This document shows positions 51,091-60,666 of a stretch of DNA of 64,000 nt, in pieces (position 1 is the first letter of the stretch; the number at the start of each line of letters is the position of its first letter). The notes under the pieces were generated by a model. It made no database searches and was not told the DNA's origin. It saw only the letters and a program-made list of their open reading frames with translations. A program made the translations under genes and the position numbers. The stretch spans positions 1 through 64,000 of the forward strand of contig QHZD01000019.1 of the NCBI GenBank assembly GCA_003225315.1, read 5' to 3'. Origin of the DNA: Acidobacteriota bacterium. Its GTDB lineage: Bacteria > Acidobacteriota > Terriglobia > Acidiferrales > UBA7541.

Positions 51091-52869
51091 TCAATTATTC
51101 TTGGAGAGGTGTGGAAATGAGTCGACATTCAGAAGCGCTCCTGGTGCGCTATGCAGGTGCGTGTAAAGGCCACCTGTGTGAATCAATTGATCGTGGGTTC
51201 CTTGCTCTTCGATTACGCCACGGTTCAACACGATGATTCTATCCACCCACTTGAGAGAGGCAATTCGATGTGAGACAAATACAATGGTCTGCTTCGGGAA
51301 GTGCTGGGCCAGATTCATGAATATTTGCCGTTCCGAAAGTGCATCAAGAGCAGATGTAGATTCGTCGAGCAGCAAAATCGACGGATTTTGAAGCACCGCA
51401 CGGGCTAACGCGACACGTTGCCTTTCACCGCCCGACAGCGCGTTGCCTCTCGGGCCCACAGGCGTGTCCCAGCCCCTTGGCAGCCTTCTAAGCAATTCCT
51501 TCATATCTGCAATTTCGAGGGCGCGATGAAGTTCCCTTGCCGACGCCAAGGGGTTTCCGAGCAGCAGATTCTCCTTCAACGTTCGATCGAAAAGCATGGC
51601 ATCCTGCAAGAGGTAACAGACCTTGGTTCGCAGGCTCTCCAGGCGGAGATTTCGAACGTCCATCCCGTCGATGTAAACGGCCCCCCGGTGCACGTCATAC
51701 AAACGGGCAACGAGCTTAACGATAGTGCTTTTGCCACTCCCACTCATGCCGACTAGGGCGACCTTTTCGCCGGGCTCAAGTTTCAGATCGATGCTGTCGA
51801 GCACGGGTGCAGCTTCACAGTAGGAAAACGAAACCCCCTCCATTTCCACATAGCCTCGGAGAGGGGAGGGGAAACTCACGGCGCCCGGCATTTCCGGCAC
51901 ACCGGGTGCCCTTTCCGTTACCTCCAGAATGCGCCGAATATTTGTGCCCAAGCGGTTCAATTGGGAGTAGATATGCACGGCCGCGCCCAAGGGATCAAAT
52001 AGTGCGCCCACATAGCTGTAGAAGGCGACCACGCCTCCGATGGTCAAGGCCCCGATAAATACCTGATAGCCGCCATAACCGAGAATCGCTATCGTGCCCA
52101 ACGCAATGATCCCCATGTAGCAAGCACTGAACAGGACCTCGACCAGCTCACGGTGATTCAACGCCTTCATGCGTTCTCTGGCGCACTGCAGGAAGACCTC
52201 CGTCTGGCTCTTCTCCTGGTGCAGGAGTTGGACTTGGACGACGGACGAGAGATGCTCCTGAAGAAAACTGTTTTCCTTGGCGGCCCTTTCCTGGACCGAA
52301 TCCGAGGCCCGGCGCAAGGGCCTTTCAAACTTCTTTCGGAAAACAAAGAACAGGGGCATTAGCGGGAGAACCATCAACGTAAGCCTCGAATCGAGCGTAA
52401 ACATGGTGCCCATGACGAAGACAGCCTTGAAGGCCGTTTGCAGCACAAACGGCACTAGGTTCGATCCCACTTCGGCGACCTGGTCGACGTCCTGTTCCAG
52501 ACGATACAGTCTGTCCCCAACCGGTGTAATTTCGTGGTAATCCGCGGAGAGAAGGTTCATCCGTTCCAGGATGCTGAGGCGCATTCGCAACACCAGCTTC
52601 TGAATCGTTCGAAAATTGATAAGTTGCGCCAACGTAAAAAAGCTGAGCCGGAAAACGTATAGGCCGAAGAATCCACAAGCCGCAAAAACCAGGAGGTGAA
52701 AGTCTTTCTTGGGAAGAACGCGGTCAATCAGCCACTTCATGAGCAACGGGTCGAGGAGGAACATCAAGCTGCTTAGAACCACCAAGACCACACTCAAGGA
52801 ATAGGCAGGCAAAAGTGGTCGCATTTGATGAATGAACCACCTTGCCTGCGCTTTAAAAGTTGGATTCAA
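51091..52869 (-). CDS. ABC exporter (transmembrane domain fused to ATPase), probable lasso exporter
   Basis: 592 residues from a TTG with GGAGA 7 bases upstream; an ATG at 52824 is the alternative. Six membrane spans occupy residues 15-310. The ATPase domain has Walker A (LVGMSGSGKSTIVKL), the signature LSGGERQRVALARA, Walker B (ILLLDESTSALD) and H-loop (FVSHRIASL). No N-terminal C39 peptidase is present, as in lasso D proteins where the leader is cut by B2. The layout is MsbA/McjD-like. The AraC and B1 genes follow on the same strand upstream, so these three may form the export-recognition operon. Confidence 0.87.
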   Translation of the reverse strand: MNPTFKAQARWFIHQMRPLLPAYSLSVVLVVLSSLMFLLDPLLMKWLIDRVLPKKDFHLLVFAACGFFGLYVFRLSFFTLAQLINFRTIQKLVLRMRLSILERMNLLSADYHEITPVGDRLYRLEQDVDQVAEVGSNLVPFVLQTAFKAVFVMGTMFTLDSRLTLMVLPLMPLFFVFRKKFERPLRRASDSVQERAAKENSFLQEHLSSVVQVQLLHQEKSQTEVFLQCARERMKALNHRELVEVLFSACYMGIIALGTIAILGYGGYQVFIGALTIGGVVAFYSYVGALFDPLGAAVHIYSQLNRLGTNIRRILEVTERAPGVPEMPGAVSFPSPLRGYVEMEGVSFSYCEAAPVLDSIDLKLEPGEKVALVGMSGSGKSTIVKLVARLYDVHRGAVYIDGMDVRNLRLESLRTKVCYLLQDAMLFDRTLKENLLLGNPLASARELHRALEIADMKELLRRLPRGWDTPVGPRGNALSGGERQRVALARAVLQNPSILLLDESTSALDALSERQIFMNLAQHFPKQTIVFVSHRIASLKWVDRIIVLNRGVIEEQGTHDQLIHTGGLYTHLHSAPGALLNVDSFPHLSKNN

Positions 52870-53041
52870 AAAATTCTCCGTGCTTCTGAATAGTCAACTG
52901 ACTTAATTCCGGCGCTAAGAGGCTCCGAAGGGCGATGAGTTCGTGCGGGCTGGAAAGGGCGGGGTGGATGGTTTGTTCTAAGTGTGTTTGAGAGCTCCCT
53001 TGACCTCCGTTCAATTCTGAATCGTACAATTGGATGTGCAT
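52853..53041 (-). CDS. Possible small protein before the exporter
   Basis: 62 residues from an ATG at 53041; the frame stays open to 53104. It overlaps the start of the exporter by 17 bases, which could allow coupled translation. It is hydrophilic (ETIHP-free N-terminus HIQLYDSELNGGQGSS, then HELIALRSLLAPELSQLTI). It has neither the YxxPxL leader nor the GYADWE tail of the precursors. It could be a chance open frame. Confidence 0.25.
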   Translation of the reverse strand: MHIQLYDSELNGGQGSSQTHLEQTIHPALSSPHELIALRSLLAPELSQLTIQKHGEFFESNF

Positions 53042-53100
53042 TGCTATCCGGGTCTGTAACGAAATCGGCGAGCCTGAGCTCTTCGCAGGGAAGCCATATG

Positions 53101-53550
53101 TCATGCCGCAATATCTCTTCCGCGCCAGATTCGCCTGAATTCGATCGGGCTTACGCGGAACTGTTTCAGGAAGCTTCTGGTGAAGTTGCTAACGTGCCGA
53201 TATCCAGCGTCCACTGCAATCGCTTTGACGGGTGCATCTGTTGTTTGTAATTGCCGTGCGGCCACGTCGAGGCGCTTTTTCTTTGCGTATTCCTTGATGC
53301 CTATGCCGGTGCACGTTTTGAAGAGGCGGCGTGCCTGACGCGCTGACATACATAATTGAAGCTGCTTGCAGATTTGCTCGAGATTCCACCGAATATTTGC
53401 CGGGTCACTATCGATCAAATCTATGAGTTTTTGGACCCGCCAGTCCTCCTTGACCGGGCTCACCGGCAGCATGAATTGGCTGGGGAAAAGTAAGTCGAGA
53501 AAGCTGCGCACTGTACCCCAACTCTGAACAAAAGGTCTCTCGTAAATCAT
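53101..53550 (-). CDS. AraC-family regulator without sensor domain (second copy)
   Basis: 149 residues from the ATG at 53550 with AGGAGG upstream. Two helix-turn-helix units are visible: LEQICKQLQLCMSARQARRL and VKAIAVDAGYRHVSNFTRSF, the second ending in the AraC signature FLKQFRVSPIEFRRI. The N-terminal 40 residues cannot hold a sensor domain. It lies between the PqqD B1 gene and the exporter on the same strand and resembles the regulator at 45564 in size and layout. Confidence 0.85.
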   Translation of the reverse strand: MIYERPFVQSWGTVRSFLDLLFPSQFMLPVSPVKEDWRVQKLIDLIDSDPANIRWNLEQICKQLQLCMSARQARRLFKTCTGIGIKEYAKKKRLDVAARQLQTTDAPVKAIAVDAGYRHVSNFTRSFLKQFRVSPIEFRRIWRGRDIAA

Positions 53551-53700
53551 CAACCTTGCCTCCTAGGTTTCACGATCTCCAAATACTGAGAAGACTCCGA
53601 ATCCGCTGGGCCAAAAACTCCGTTTGAAAATAAACAGGGAGTGTTCATTCCGGGCGCTCATTCCAAGTGCATGGACAAAACGCCAGATTCATTTAAGGAA

Positions 53701-54015
53701 TTATGATGGTGCGGCAGTATGTTGAGGAACACTCCGGTGGACCAACCCTGCCTTCTCGAGTTTCTCCAGATGCTCGGTGATGTCAGCTTCCAATCTTTCA
53801 GGTGGTGCGTCGAACTGTTTGCGCAGCGAATCGATCAGATCCTGAAAGGTAGAGCCTCCCTGGCGCGATTCAAGGGCGTTCCAAGCCTTGGCTGCTACAA
53901 CGTTCAGGCTGTAACACAAGCCCTTTTGAATATCCAATATCACGGCACCATCCTGAGTGTAAGTGGAGCGAGCAGAGTTAGACACTTTCCAGACAGAATT
54001 CGGAATTGCTTTCAT
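53701..54015 (-). CDS. Lasso peptide B1 protein (PqqD-family RRE)
   Basis: 104 residues, with AGGAGAT upstream. It matches the stand-alone PqqD-like B1 of lasso loci: DGAVILDIQKGLCYSLNVVA, AAKAWNALES, STFQDLIDSLRKQFDAPPER and DITEHLEKLEKAGLVHRS. B1 binds the YxxPxL leader and presents the precursor to B2. It is more typical of B1 than the shorter PqqD at 41387, so it is the likely B2 partner even though it is encoded 16 kb away. Confidence 0.85.
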   Translation of the reverse strand: MKAIPNSVWKVSNSARSTYTQDGAVILDIQKGLCYSLNVVAAKAWNALESRQGGSTFQDLIDSLRKQFDAPPERLEADITEHLEKLEKAGLVHRSVPQHTAAPS

Positions 54016-54328
54016 AATTACATCTCCTGGTTTTGTTTAATCTGTTGTCGTCCAAATATAGTTATGGCCACCAACCATCGCCTTCCTTGGGAAGGTTGTA
54101 CTCTATCGTTAATATTTACAAACAAGCGCTGGCTGGACTGCCAGGGATTGAAGGGCCTGGGGGCTTTCCTGAAGAACAACTTAGTCGGTTGTCCGCGCGC
54201 TGTCGAGCGATGTAGCTAACTCTTTACAACAATAAGCTCGCGCTCAACGCAGCACTGTCGGATTGTATTGGCGAAGCATTTTCGGCGCAAGTATTTTTTC
54301 GATTGGTACTAGAACTTATGAGGCCTAT
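54016..54328. other. Intergenic region between the RiPP locus and the aromatic-degradation genes
   Basis: No gene is seen. A small CCTTCC/GGAAGG stem at about 54082-54096 lacks a T-run. The promoter of the B1 gene should lie in the left part of this stretch, read on the minus strand. It marks the right border of the RiPP locus as read here. Confidence 0.35.
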
Positions 54329-55624
54329 TCATTTTAACTGCCCTGTTTCGTGAGCAAGAATGCCAACTCTTGGCGGCTCAGGCATTCTTGCAAAAAAGAG
54401 CGCCCCGATTCCAATCGCCGCCCAGGCTGAGTTAATCTCGAAAGCAATCTTATAGCTTTGGAACAGGTCAAATAGTTTCCCGCCCAAATAACCAGCCGGC
54501 GAGCAAAAGAAAGCTGCGACCAGCAGCACCATTCCGCTCACCTTAGGAAAAGCCACGGGTCCGTAGTAGTGGCCCGTGACCGTATTGAAGCAAATAAACG
54601 TCCATCCAAATCCCGTGCCATAAAGAATCGCGGCGGTGTAGGCGATCCACAGTGCTTCCGGAGAAACGCGAATTGCCAGGAAAGATCCCAGGAAATAACA
54701 GCAGAAACCCAGCATGAACGCGTAGCGCCCTTCGATTGCGTCCATTAGCCAGCCCCCGATCAACCGGCCGAAAACGGCTCCCAGAGTGAAAAGACCCATG
54801 GCGAATGCGGCGTCTGCTGGACGAACGCCAGCTCCTTTCAAGTGCAGCAGCCAGTGGGCGGTAAAGAAAAAAAACGGGAATTGGCAGGCAATCGCGCCAA
54901 TGAGAATCATCCAGTAGGCTCGCGTTCGATAAGCCTGGTGTGGCTCCCAGGGAAATTTTGTAACCCGGGCAGATGCTGAGGTCGAATCCGCCGATGGGGC
55001 AGCGCCTGGTCCGCCGTCCACCATTTGACCAAGGTCTTCGGGACGTTCTCTCACAAAGAGAAACGCTACAACTGCAGACAAAACGGAAACGGCTGCCACA
55101 ATCGCCCACGCTTGCCGCCAATTTCCTCCATTTCCGGTGAGGATTCGATTGATCGTCGGTGCAACGAAAAAGCCCGCAAATCCCGAAGCTGACAGCGTCA
55201 CCGCCATGGTCCTTCCCCGATAACGGCTGAACCATCGGGTGATCGCGGTCGCCGCTGGAATGATGGTCCCGAAACTGATTCCCATTGCTGCCAGGATTCC
55301 AAATCCCACCCAATAGTGCCAAGGCCTGGAAGTGATAAGGGAAAGCCACAGAGCCCCGGCAAGAATCAGTGCAGAGCCAATGCCGAAAGTCTTGCGAATG
55401 CCCCAGCGAACAATAGACGCTCCCACAAGGATGGACGGAATGCCTACGAAGATATTTAAGACCGTAAATCCCAGGCCGAAGGCGCTGCGGCTCATGGGGA
55501 TTTCCTTCAGCATGTAGGTGTTGATGACTGCTCCGCCGTAAAGCGGAAATCCCATGTTGAGGAAATCCAGAAGCCAAAGAATGAAAACCAGCTTCCAGCC
55601 ATAGAACCCTCGTTGCGCGGTCAT
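54329..55624 (-). CDS. MFS transporter, oxalate/formate antiporter-like (OFA) group
   Basis: 431 residues from the ATG at 55624 (TTG codons at 55681 are alternatives). Twelve hydrophobic segments can be traced, with the start motif FYGWKLVFILWLLDFLNMGF, GLGFTVLNIFVGIPSILVG and a loop 2-3 RWGIRKTFGIGSALILAG. The family carries small carboxylates. As the last gene of the aromatic-degradation run it may import an aromatic acid such as 4-hydroxybenzoate, which is inferred from position. Confidence 0.82.
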   Translation of the reverse strand: MTAQRGFYGWKLVFILWLLDFLNMGFPLYGGAVINTYMLKEIPMSRSAFGLGFTVLNIFVGIPSILVGASIVRWGIRKTFGIGSALILAGALWLSLITSRPWHYWVGFGILAAMGISFGTIIPAATAITRWFSRYRGRTMAVTLSASGFAGFFVAPTINRILTGNGGNWRQAWAIVAAVSVLSAVVAFLFVRERPEDLGQMVDGGPGAAPSADSTSASARVTKFPWEPHQAYRTRAYWMILIGAIACQFPFFFFTAHWLLHLKGAGVRPADAAFAMGLFTLGAVFGRLIGGWLMDAIEGRYAFMLGFCCYFLGSFLAIRVSPEALWIAYTAAILYGTGFGWTFICFNTVTGHYYGPVAFPKVSGMVLLVAAFFCSPAGYLGGKLFDLFQSYKIAFEINSAWAAIGIGALFFARMPEPPRVGILAHETGQLK

Positions 55625-55830
55625 TTCTGTGCTTGTCCCTGGCCCGGTCGGGCGTGTTGCTCTCTTTTCTTGCAACAACAAAGAGCTTGGAGGATATCAG
55701 GTTCTTGAGGAGTCAGAGAAACACGTAGCCACAGCCGTTCTGCGTCTAGGAATCAAGAGCACAACGCCGACATTGCTTCTGCCTTTACGTGAGTAGGGCA
55801 GGTGCGATGCTGATCGAGAATCCAAATTAG

Positions 55831-56859
55831 CTATTCGAAAGCGCAGCGCGTGAAACTCTCGCGCTCGGCCCGCACATCGTCGCCACGCAGCTCGCGCAGC
55901 GCGTAAGTCACAAATTCAGCGGTGACTCTCTTGCGCCAGGTCATATCGAAATCAGTGTTGTCGAGCGGCTTTGCGATTCGGGCCGCAAGTGCGGCCGCTT
56001 CTTCGATGGCCTGCTGATTCAAGGGCCGGCCCAATAGCGATTTTGCTGCTTCCATGGCGGCCAACGGACGGCAAGCCGCCGAGCCAACGACAATCCGAGC
56101 GTCCTCGACCGTGTTATTTCCGGACAGGCTCACGGCTGCCGCAACGGATAACACGGGAAAATCGAACGATCCCCGGCGGCGCAATTTCCAATAGGTGCTT
56201 TTCCATCCGTGCAAATTATCGAGCGAGACTTCGGCAAGGATTTCATCAGGCCTGCGCTTGATAAAGTCGATCCCGTCATTGTTGTACAAATCGGAGAGCA
56301 AGACTTCGCGCTCTCCTGAACGCGACACCAGTCGAACTCTTGCGCCGAGCGCCATCAGTGCTGGGCCAGTGTCCGTAGAAGAGACCGCCACGCACTTCCG
56401 GCTGCTAGGTGCGACCCAGCAGGTAGTGCCGTCTTTTTTCAGGCAGAAGTTGATTGACTTTCTCCACTCATAGCTTTGATCGTAGTAATTGCACCGCGTA
56501 TCGAGGCAAATGTTGCCGCCGAGCGTGGCCATGTTGCGAATCTGCGGGGTGGCCACAAGAGAAGCCGCTTGCGCCAGCGCCGTCAATCCATTTCGAAAGC
56601 GCCGGTCTGCCGCGATTTCGGAGAGTGTGACGCAAGCGCCAAGCCGTGAGCCAGAATCGTGTAACGCCACCCGGTTCAGGATTTCAATGTGACGCAGGCT
56701 CATCAGCATGCGCGGAACCTGTTGACGCCGTTTCATGTTGGGGAGCAGATCTGTCCCGCCGGCAAGAGGCATGGCGTTAGCTCTCTCAGCGTCCAGAATT
56801 CTCGCAGCCTCTTCTAGCGTACGCGGCGCACGGAATTCGAATAGAGGCAGCCGCATCAT
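55831..56859 (-). CDS. hcrB: 4-hydroxybenzoyl-CoA reductase, FAD and [4Fe-4S] subunit
   Basis: 342 residues, overlapping the hcrA stop by four bases (ATGA). FAD motifs are PLAGGTDLLP and MATLGGNICLDTRCNYY. Four cysteines at 123, 139, 147 and 156 (TRCNYY, INFCLKKDG, TTCWVA, RKCVAV) match the extra [4Fe-4S]-binding cysteines that distinguish HcrB of Thauera (122, 138, 146, 155) from other xanthine-dehydrogenase-family FAD subunits. HcrB passes electrons into the enzyme for reductive removal of the 4-hydroxyl group. This is the strongest evidence for the substrate class. Confidence 0.85.
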   Translation of the reverse strand: MMRLPLFEFRAPRTLEEAARILDAERANAMPLAGGTDLLPNMKRRQQVPRMLMSLRHIEILNRVALHDSGSRLGACVTLSEIAADRRFRNGLTALAQAASLVATPQIRNMATLGGNICLDTRCNYYDQSYEWRKSINFCLKKDGTTCWVAPSSRKCVAVSSTDTGPALMALGARVRLVSRSGEREVLLSDLYNNDGIDFIKRRPDEILAEVSLDNLHGWKSTYWKLRRRGSFDFPVLSVAAAVSLSGNNTVEDARIVVGSAACRPLAAMEAAKSLLGRPLNQQAIEEAAALAARIAKPLDNTDFDMTWRKRVTAEFVTYALRELRGDDVRAERESFTRCAFE

Positions 56860-59372
56860 GACGTGAGTACCTTTTCTTTCTTTGACACCCTCCTTGTGCG
56901 TCGCGGAACGTCATTAACTGCGTTGCCGTCGCCGCCTTCCCAAGGCGGGGGGACGCGTAGTGCCTCCGGCCAATTGATACGTGGAAAATGACTTGGGCCG
57001 AAACGCGGCTCGCGTCCCGCCTTTTTTTCGGCAAGGGCTTTCATAATTTTTTCAGGTGTAATGGGGATTTCGTCGATGCGCACCCCAACAGCGTCGTACA
57101 CGGCATTGGCAACTGCGGGCATTATGGGCAGAAGCGGGCCCTGCCCTACCTCTTTTGCGCCGAATGGGCCTTGAGGATCAGGCTCTTCGATCAGCTCGGT
57201 GATTACTTCCGGCATGTCCAGCGACGTGGGGCTCTTGTATTCGAGGATCGAAGGGAACTTGTGCACCAGCGCATGAGAAAGTTTTTTCGGAAGGCGGCGG
57301 AATTCCTGCTCTTCCATCAATGCTTCACCGAGTCCCATGTAGACGCTGCCTTCGACCTGACCACGCGCGAGCGTAGGATTTAAAGCGCAGCCAATGTCAT
57401 GCGCGATCCAAATTCTTGGGACAGTGACCCAACCCGTCACGGGATTTACTTCGACTTCGACAACGGCTGCCGAATAGGAATATGTGGGAGACGGCCCTAC
57501 GCCGCCGCCTTTATAAAGCGCGGGAGATTTCGGCGGGGTATAAGAGCCTACCGTGCCAATCGTGCCGAAGCGAGCTTCCGCGATACAAACAGCCTCTTCA
57601 AAGGAGACGCCTTTTTCGGGCGCAACGGAGTCGAATACGCGCTTGTCAGCAAAGCTCAGCCGTTCTTTGGGTACTTCGAGTTTTTCTGCCACGCCCTCTG
57701 CAATGATTGCTTTTCCTCGCTCCGCTGCCTGCAACGCTGCATTTCCTGCCATCAGCGTCACGCGGCTTGAGTAGGAACCAAGATCCACTGGCCCAAGGTC
57801 CGTGTCACCGGTGAATAGCCGAATGTCGAATGGATCAATGCCCAGAACTTGTGCGACGATTCCAGCAAGGACATCATCTGAACCTTGTCCGATCTCCGTC
57901 GCGCCGCAGAAAATGCTGACGCCGCCGCAGCGGTCAAATTTTAATTGAACCCCAGAGTGCGGCATCTTGTTCCAGTAAATGGGGAGTCCCGCGCCGGTCA
58001 GATAGGCGGAGCAGGCCAATCCCACACCGCGGCCCTCGGGGAGTTTTCGGAATTTGTCCTTCCACCCGGACACTTCAACGACGCGGCGAATGCACTCGGA
58101 AAGGTTGACGGTTCCAAGGCGGAAGAAGTTCGCCGTCACCGCGTTTGGTGATTCCACGATATGCAGACGTAAGTTCGCTGGATCAATCTTGAGCCTCTCG
58201 GCGATTTTGTCGAGCTGCACTTCTTGACCGAAGCGTGGTTGAGGGGTGCCGTGTCCGCGCTTTGGTCCGCAGGGCGGTTTGTTCGTGAAGGTGCGGCAAC
58301 CTTGGTAGCGATACCGAGGGACATGATATGTAGTGGTTTGCAACGCGCCGGCGTAGAACGTGCTTGCAACTCCGTACGAGCCGTAGGCGCCGCCGTCGAT
58401 TAACGTCTGTAAATGCATTCCTGTGATCGCGCCGTCCTTCTTGACGCCGGTCTTGAATTTCATCAGGATGGGATGTCGGCCACGATGGCAGTAAAAAACC
58501 TCTTCACGCGTCAGGCAAATCTTAACCGGTCGATCTAGCATGAGCGCAGCTTTGGCTACGACGATTTCGTGATTGAACGGGTCACTCTTCCCGCCGAAAC
58601 CGCCGCCGTTGGGCGTGGCAATCACGCGAATATGAGCGGCCGGCATTTCCAGCACCTTCGCTAGCGCGCGATGGAGATAATGCGGAGTCTGCGTGCTGGA
58701 CCAAATGGTCAGCTTTCCATCCGGGTCCTTGATGGCCACGGAAGCGTGCTGCTCGATGGGAAGATGGGTGTTTCCCTGAAAGAAAAAAGTGTCCTCAAAG
58801 ATCTCATCGGCTTCGGCAAAGCCTTCTTCCACGTTGCCAAACTCCAATGCCACGAGCTTGTGAATGTTCCCCTCTTCGCCGTATTCGTGAATGCGCGGCG
58901 CAGATGTTGCCAGAGCTTCTTCGGGATTGGAGATGGTCGTCAGGATTTCATAGTCGACGTCGATCAAGTCGAGCGCTTCGAAGGCCGTCAGCTCCTCGCG
59001 CGCGATGACCGCAGCGACAGGATCCCCTACGTGCCGCACGTGGTCGACGCAAAGAGCCTGTTCGTCCTGGCTGACGGGAAGAATTCCGTACTGGATGGGA
59101 ACATCTTTCCCCGTCAGGACTAGATACACTCCAGGGTGAGCGACAGCGCGAGACGTGTCGATTCTTCGGATGCGGGCGTGGGGATGAGGAGAGCGTAGAA
59201 GTTTGCAGAACGCCATTCGGGGCAGGAAAATGTCGTCGGCGAAGCGCGTTTGGCCGGTCACTTTTGCTCGAGCATCAACTCGGCGCCGAGGGACACCGAT
59301 CACGCGAAGGTCATTCTCGTTGGCTTTTAGAGAGCCGACTCGGGTGACTCGCGGATCCCTTTCATTCGGCAT
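56856..59372 (-). CDS. hcrA: 4-hydroxybenzoyl-CoA reductase, molybdopterin subunit
   Basis: 838 residues from the ATG at 59372, which follows GGGAGGG; a TTG at 59411 is the longer alternative. It is a xanthine-dehydrogenase-family large subunit: GQTRFADDIFLPRMAFCKLL, LRSPHPHARI, the Mo-site region TPNGGGFGGKSDPFNHE, GATEIGQGSDDVLAGI and the terminal Glu motif PQGPFGAKEVGQGP. The C-terminus has an added basic tail (RRTRRVSKKEK). Subunits HcrC and HcrB flank it. The identification as HcrA rests mainly on the diagnostic cysteines in HcrB. Confidence 0.82.
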   Translation of the reverse strand: MPNERDPRVTRVGSLKANENDLRVIGVPRRRVDARAKVTGQTRFADDIFLPRMAFCKLLRSPHPHARIRRIDTSRAVAHPGVYLVLTGKDVPIQYGILPVSQDEQALCVDHVRHVGDPVAAVIAREELTAFEALDLIDVDYEILTTISNPEEALATSAPRIHEYGEEGNIHKLVALEFGNVEEGFAEADEIFEDTFFFQGNTHLPIEQHASVAIKDPDGKLTIWSSTQTPHYLHRALAKVLEMPAAHIRVIATPNGGGFGGKSDPFNHEIVVAKAALMLDRPVKICLTREEVFYCHRGRHPILMKFKTGVKKDGAITGMHLQTLIDGGAYGSYGVASTFYAGALQTTTYHVPRYRYQGCRTFTNKPPCGPKRGHGTPQPRFGQEVQLDKIAERLKIDPANLRLHIVESPNAVTANFFRLGTVNLSECIRRVVEVSGWKDKFRKLPEGRGVGLACSAYLTGAGLPIYWNKMPHSGVQLKFDRCGGVSIFCGATEIGQGSDDVLAGIVAQVLGIDPFDIRLFTGDTDLGPVDLGSYSSRVTLMAGNAALQAAERGKAIIAEGVAEKLEVPKERLSFADKRVFDSVAPEKGVSFEEAVCIAEARFGTIGTVGSYTPPKSPALYKGGGVGPSPTYSYSAAVVEVEVNPVTGWVTVPRIWIAHDIGCALNPTLARGQVEGSVYMGLGEALMEEQEFRRLPKKLSHALVHKFPSILEYKSPTSLDMPEVITELIEEPDPQGPFGAKEVGQGPLLPIMPAVANAVYDAVGVRIDEIPITPEKIMKALAEKKAGREPRFGPSHFPRINWPEALRVPPPWEGGDGNAVNDVPRRTRRVSKKEKVLTS

Positions 59373-59412
59373 ACGCCCTCCCGGCGGACTGTCTACGCCC
59401 ACAGCGGGCAAA

Positions 59413-59922
59413 TCAGGTTGCAGAAGTTTTCTGACCTGCGATCTTCAGCATCGCGGCTTCGACGGCTTCGAAAATCTGAAGGTAGCCCGTGCAGCGGCAC
59501 AAGTTGCCGGAGATGGCCTCGCGGATTTGATCTCGCGTGGGGTGCGGATTCTGATCCAGCAAAGCTTTCGCTGTCACCAAAATTGCCGGCGTGCAATAGC
59601 CGCACTGCGCGGCTCCCAAATCGGCAAAGGCATCTTGCAAAGGATGAAGACCTCCGTCTTCCCCGAGGCCTTCCACGGTCAGGACTTGCTTTCCGCCGCA
59701 CTCGAGCGCCAGTACGAGACAGGAAAGAACGGGCTTGCCGTCCAGAAGAACGGCGCAAGCGCCGCATTCACCGAGTTCACAGCCATGCTTGGTGCCGGTA
59801 TGACCGAGATCTTCACGCAGGATCTCCAGCAGAGTCTTGTACGGTGCAAAGGAGACGTCTGTCTCTTCGCCGTTCAGCATGAATCGTATTTGCGAGGTCT
59901 TTTGTGATTCGATGGGTAGCAT
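59413..59922 (-). CDS. hcrC: 4-hydroxybenzoyl-CoA reductase, [2Fe-2S] subunit
   Basis: 169 residues from the ATG at 59922; a TTG directly after the TetR stop (59934) is possible. Two [2Fe-2S] clusters are clear: the plant-type motif GCELGECGACAVLLDGKPVLSC (shown by its Cys spacing CxxxxCxxC...C) and the second CGYCTPAILVT ... NLCRCTGY. It feeds electrons from ferredoxin to the FAD and Mo subunits. It is the first subunit gene in the order C, A, B. Confidence 0.85.
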   Translation of the reverse strand: MLPIESQKTSQIRFMLNGEETDVSFAPYKTLLEILREDLGHTGTKHGCELGECGACAVLLDGKPVLSCLVLALECGGKQVLTVEGLGEDGGLHPLQDAFADLGAAQCGYCTPAILVTAKALLDQNPHPTRDQIREAISGNLCRCTGYLQIFEAVEAAMLKIAGQKTSAT

Positions 59923-59934
59923 GGTCACGTTCAA

Positions 59935-60666
59935 TCACCCGCGAAAGAAATTCTCGATTGAGTCCGGCAATCTTGCCTCCCGAGGACCAGGAGTGTTCAA
60001 AGAGCGATTCGATTCTTTCCCTGCAGGAAGCCGATAAGAGGCACCAGGTTTGGCGAGCAGACCTCGGATCAGATAGTCCGCAAACTTCTCAGCGATTTCC
60101 GCTGAAGTTAGCGGCCCTTCCGGGTTAAACCACTGCACGCTCCAGTTCAGACTTCCCAGGATGGCGCGCACTGTAAGCGCCGGGTCGCACGACGCGAATT
60201 CACCCGAACGCATGCCCGCGACGATCAAATTCCGGACGCCCGCTTCATACTTGTCGCGTTTTGCTACCAGATAGCGTTGCTGGCGAGGCGGCAGGGCAGT
60301 GGTCAAAAGATGCGCTGCAGAACCCTCGACTTCATCGAGTAGGCATCGCAAATGCGAAACGATTACCATGCGCAGCCTGATTGCCGCGCTGGCTCTCATG
60401 CGGCGAGCTTTATCAAGTGCTGCGATCATGCGATCCAGAGAATTGTCCTGGCAAAAGAAGAGGATGTCGTGTTTGCCACGGAAGTAGTTGTAAAGATTGG
60501 CGGGCGAAAGGGCAGCGGCTTCCGCAATGTCGCGCATGCCAGTCTCCGCAAACCCGCGAACGCGAAATTCTCTCCCGGCAGCGCGCAAGATTTCCAGGCG
60601 CCGCGCAAGATAGCGTCGCTTGAGATGGCCATTTCTCTTACTCGCATGGCCATAAATCGACTTCAT
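59935..60666 (-). CDS. TetR-family regulator
   Basis: 243 residues from the ATG at 60666; the frame is open to 60732. The N-terminal helix-turn-helix is RLEILRAAGREFRVRGFAET followed by GMRDIAEAAALSPANLYNYF and RGKHDIL, the TetR signature. The C-terminal ligand domain resembles regulators of acyl-CoA or aromatic catabolism (WSVQWFNPEGPLTSAEIAEK). It lies between the amidohydrolase and hcrC on the same strand and probably responds to an aromatic CoA ester, which is inferred. Confidence 0.87.
   Translation of the reverse strand: MKSIYGHASKRNGHLKRRYLARRLEILRAAGREFRVRGFAETGMRDIAEAAALSPANLYNYFRGKHDILFFCQDNSLDRMIAALDKARRMRASAAIRLRMVIVSHLRCLLDEVEGSAAHLLTTALPPRQQRYLVAKRDKYEAGVRNLIVAGMRSGEFASCDPALTVRAILGSLNWSVQWFNPEGPLTSAEIAEKFADYLIRGLLAKPGASYRLPAGKESNRSLNTPGPREARLPDSIENFFRG

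Noticed and set aside
52853-53041. Small open frame before the exporter as a fifth lasso precursor
   Set aside because: It lacks the YxxPxL leader, the RD-x-x-G-x-N-E spacing and the GYADWE tail; kept only as a low-confidence hypothetical gene.
54543-55577. 344-codon open frame on the minus strand inside the MFS gene
   Set aside because: Frame-shifted shadow of the transporter on the same strand; no membrane pattern or motif.
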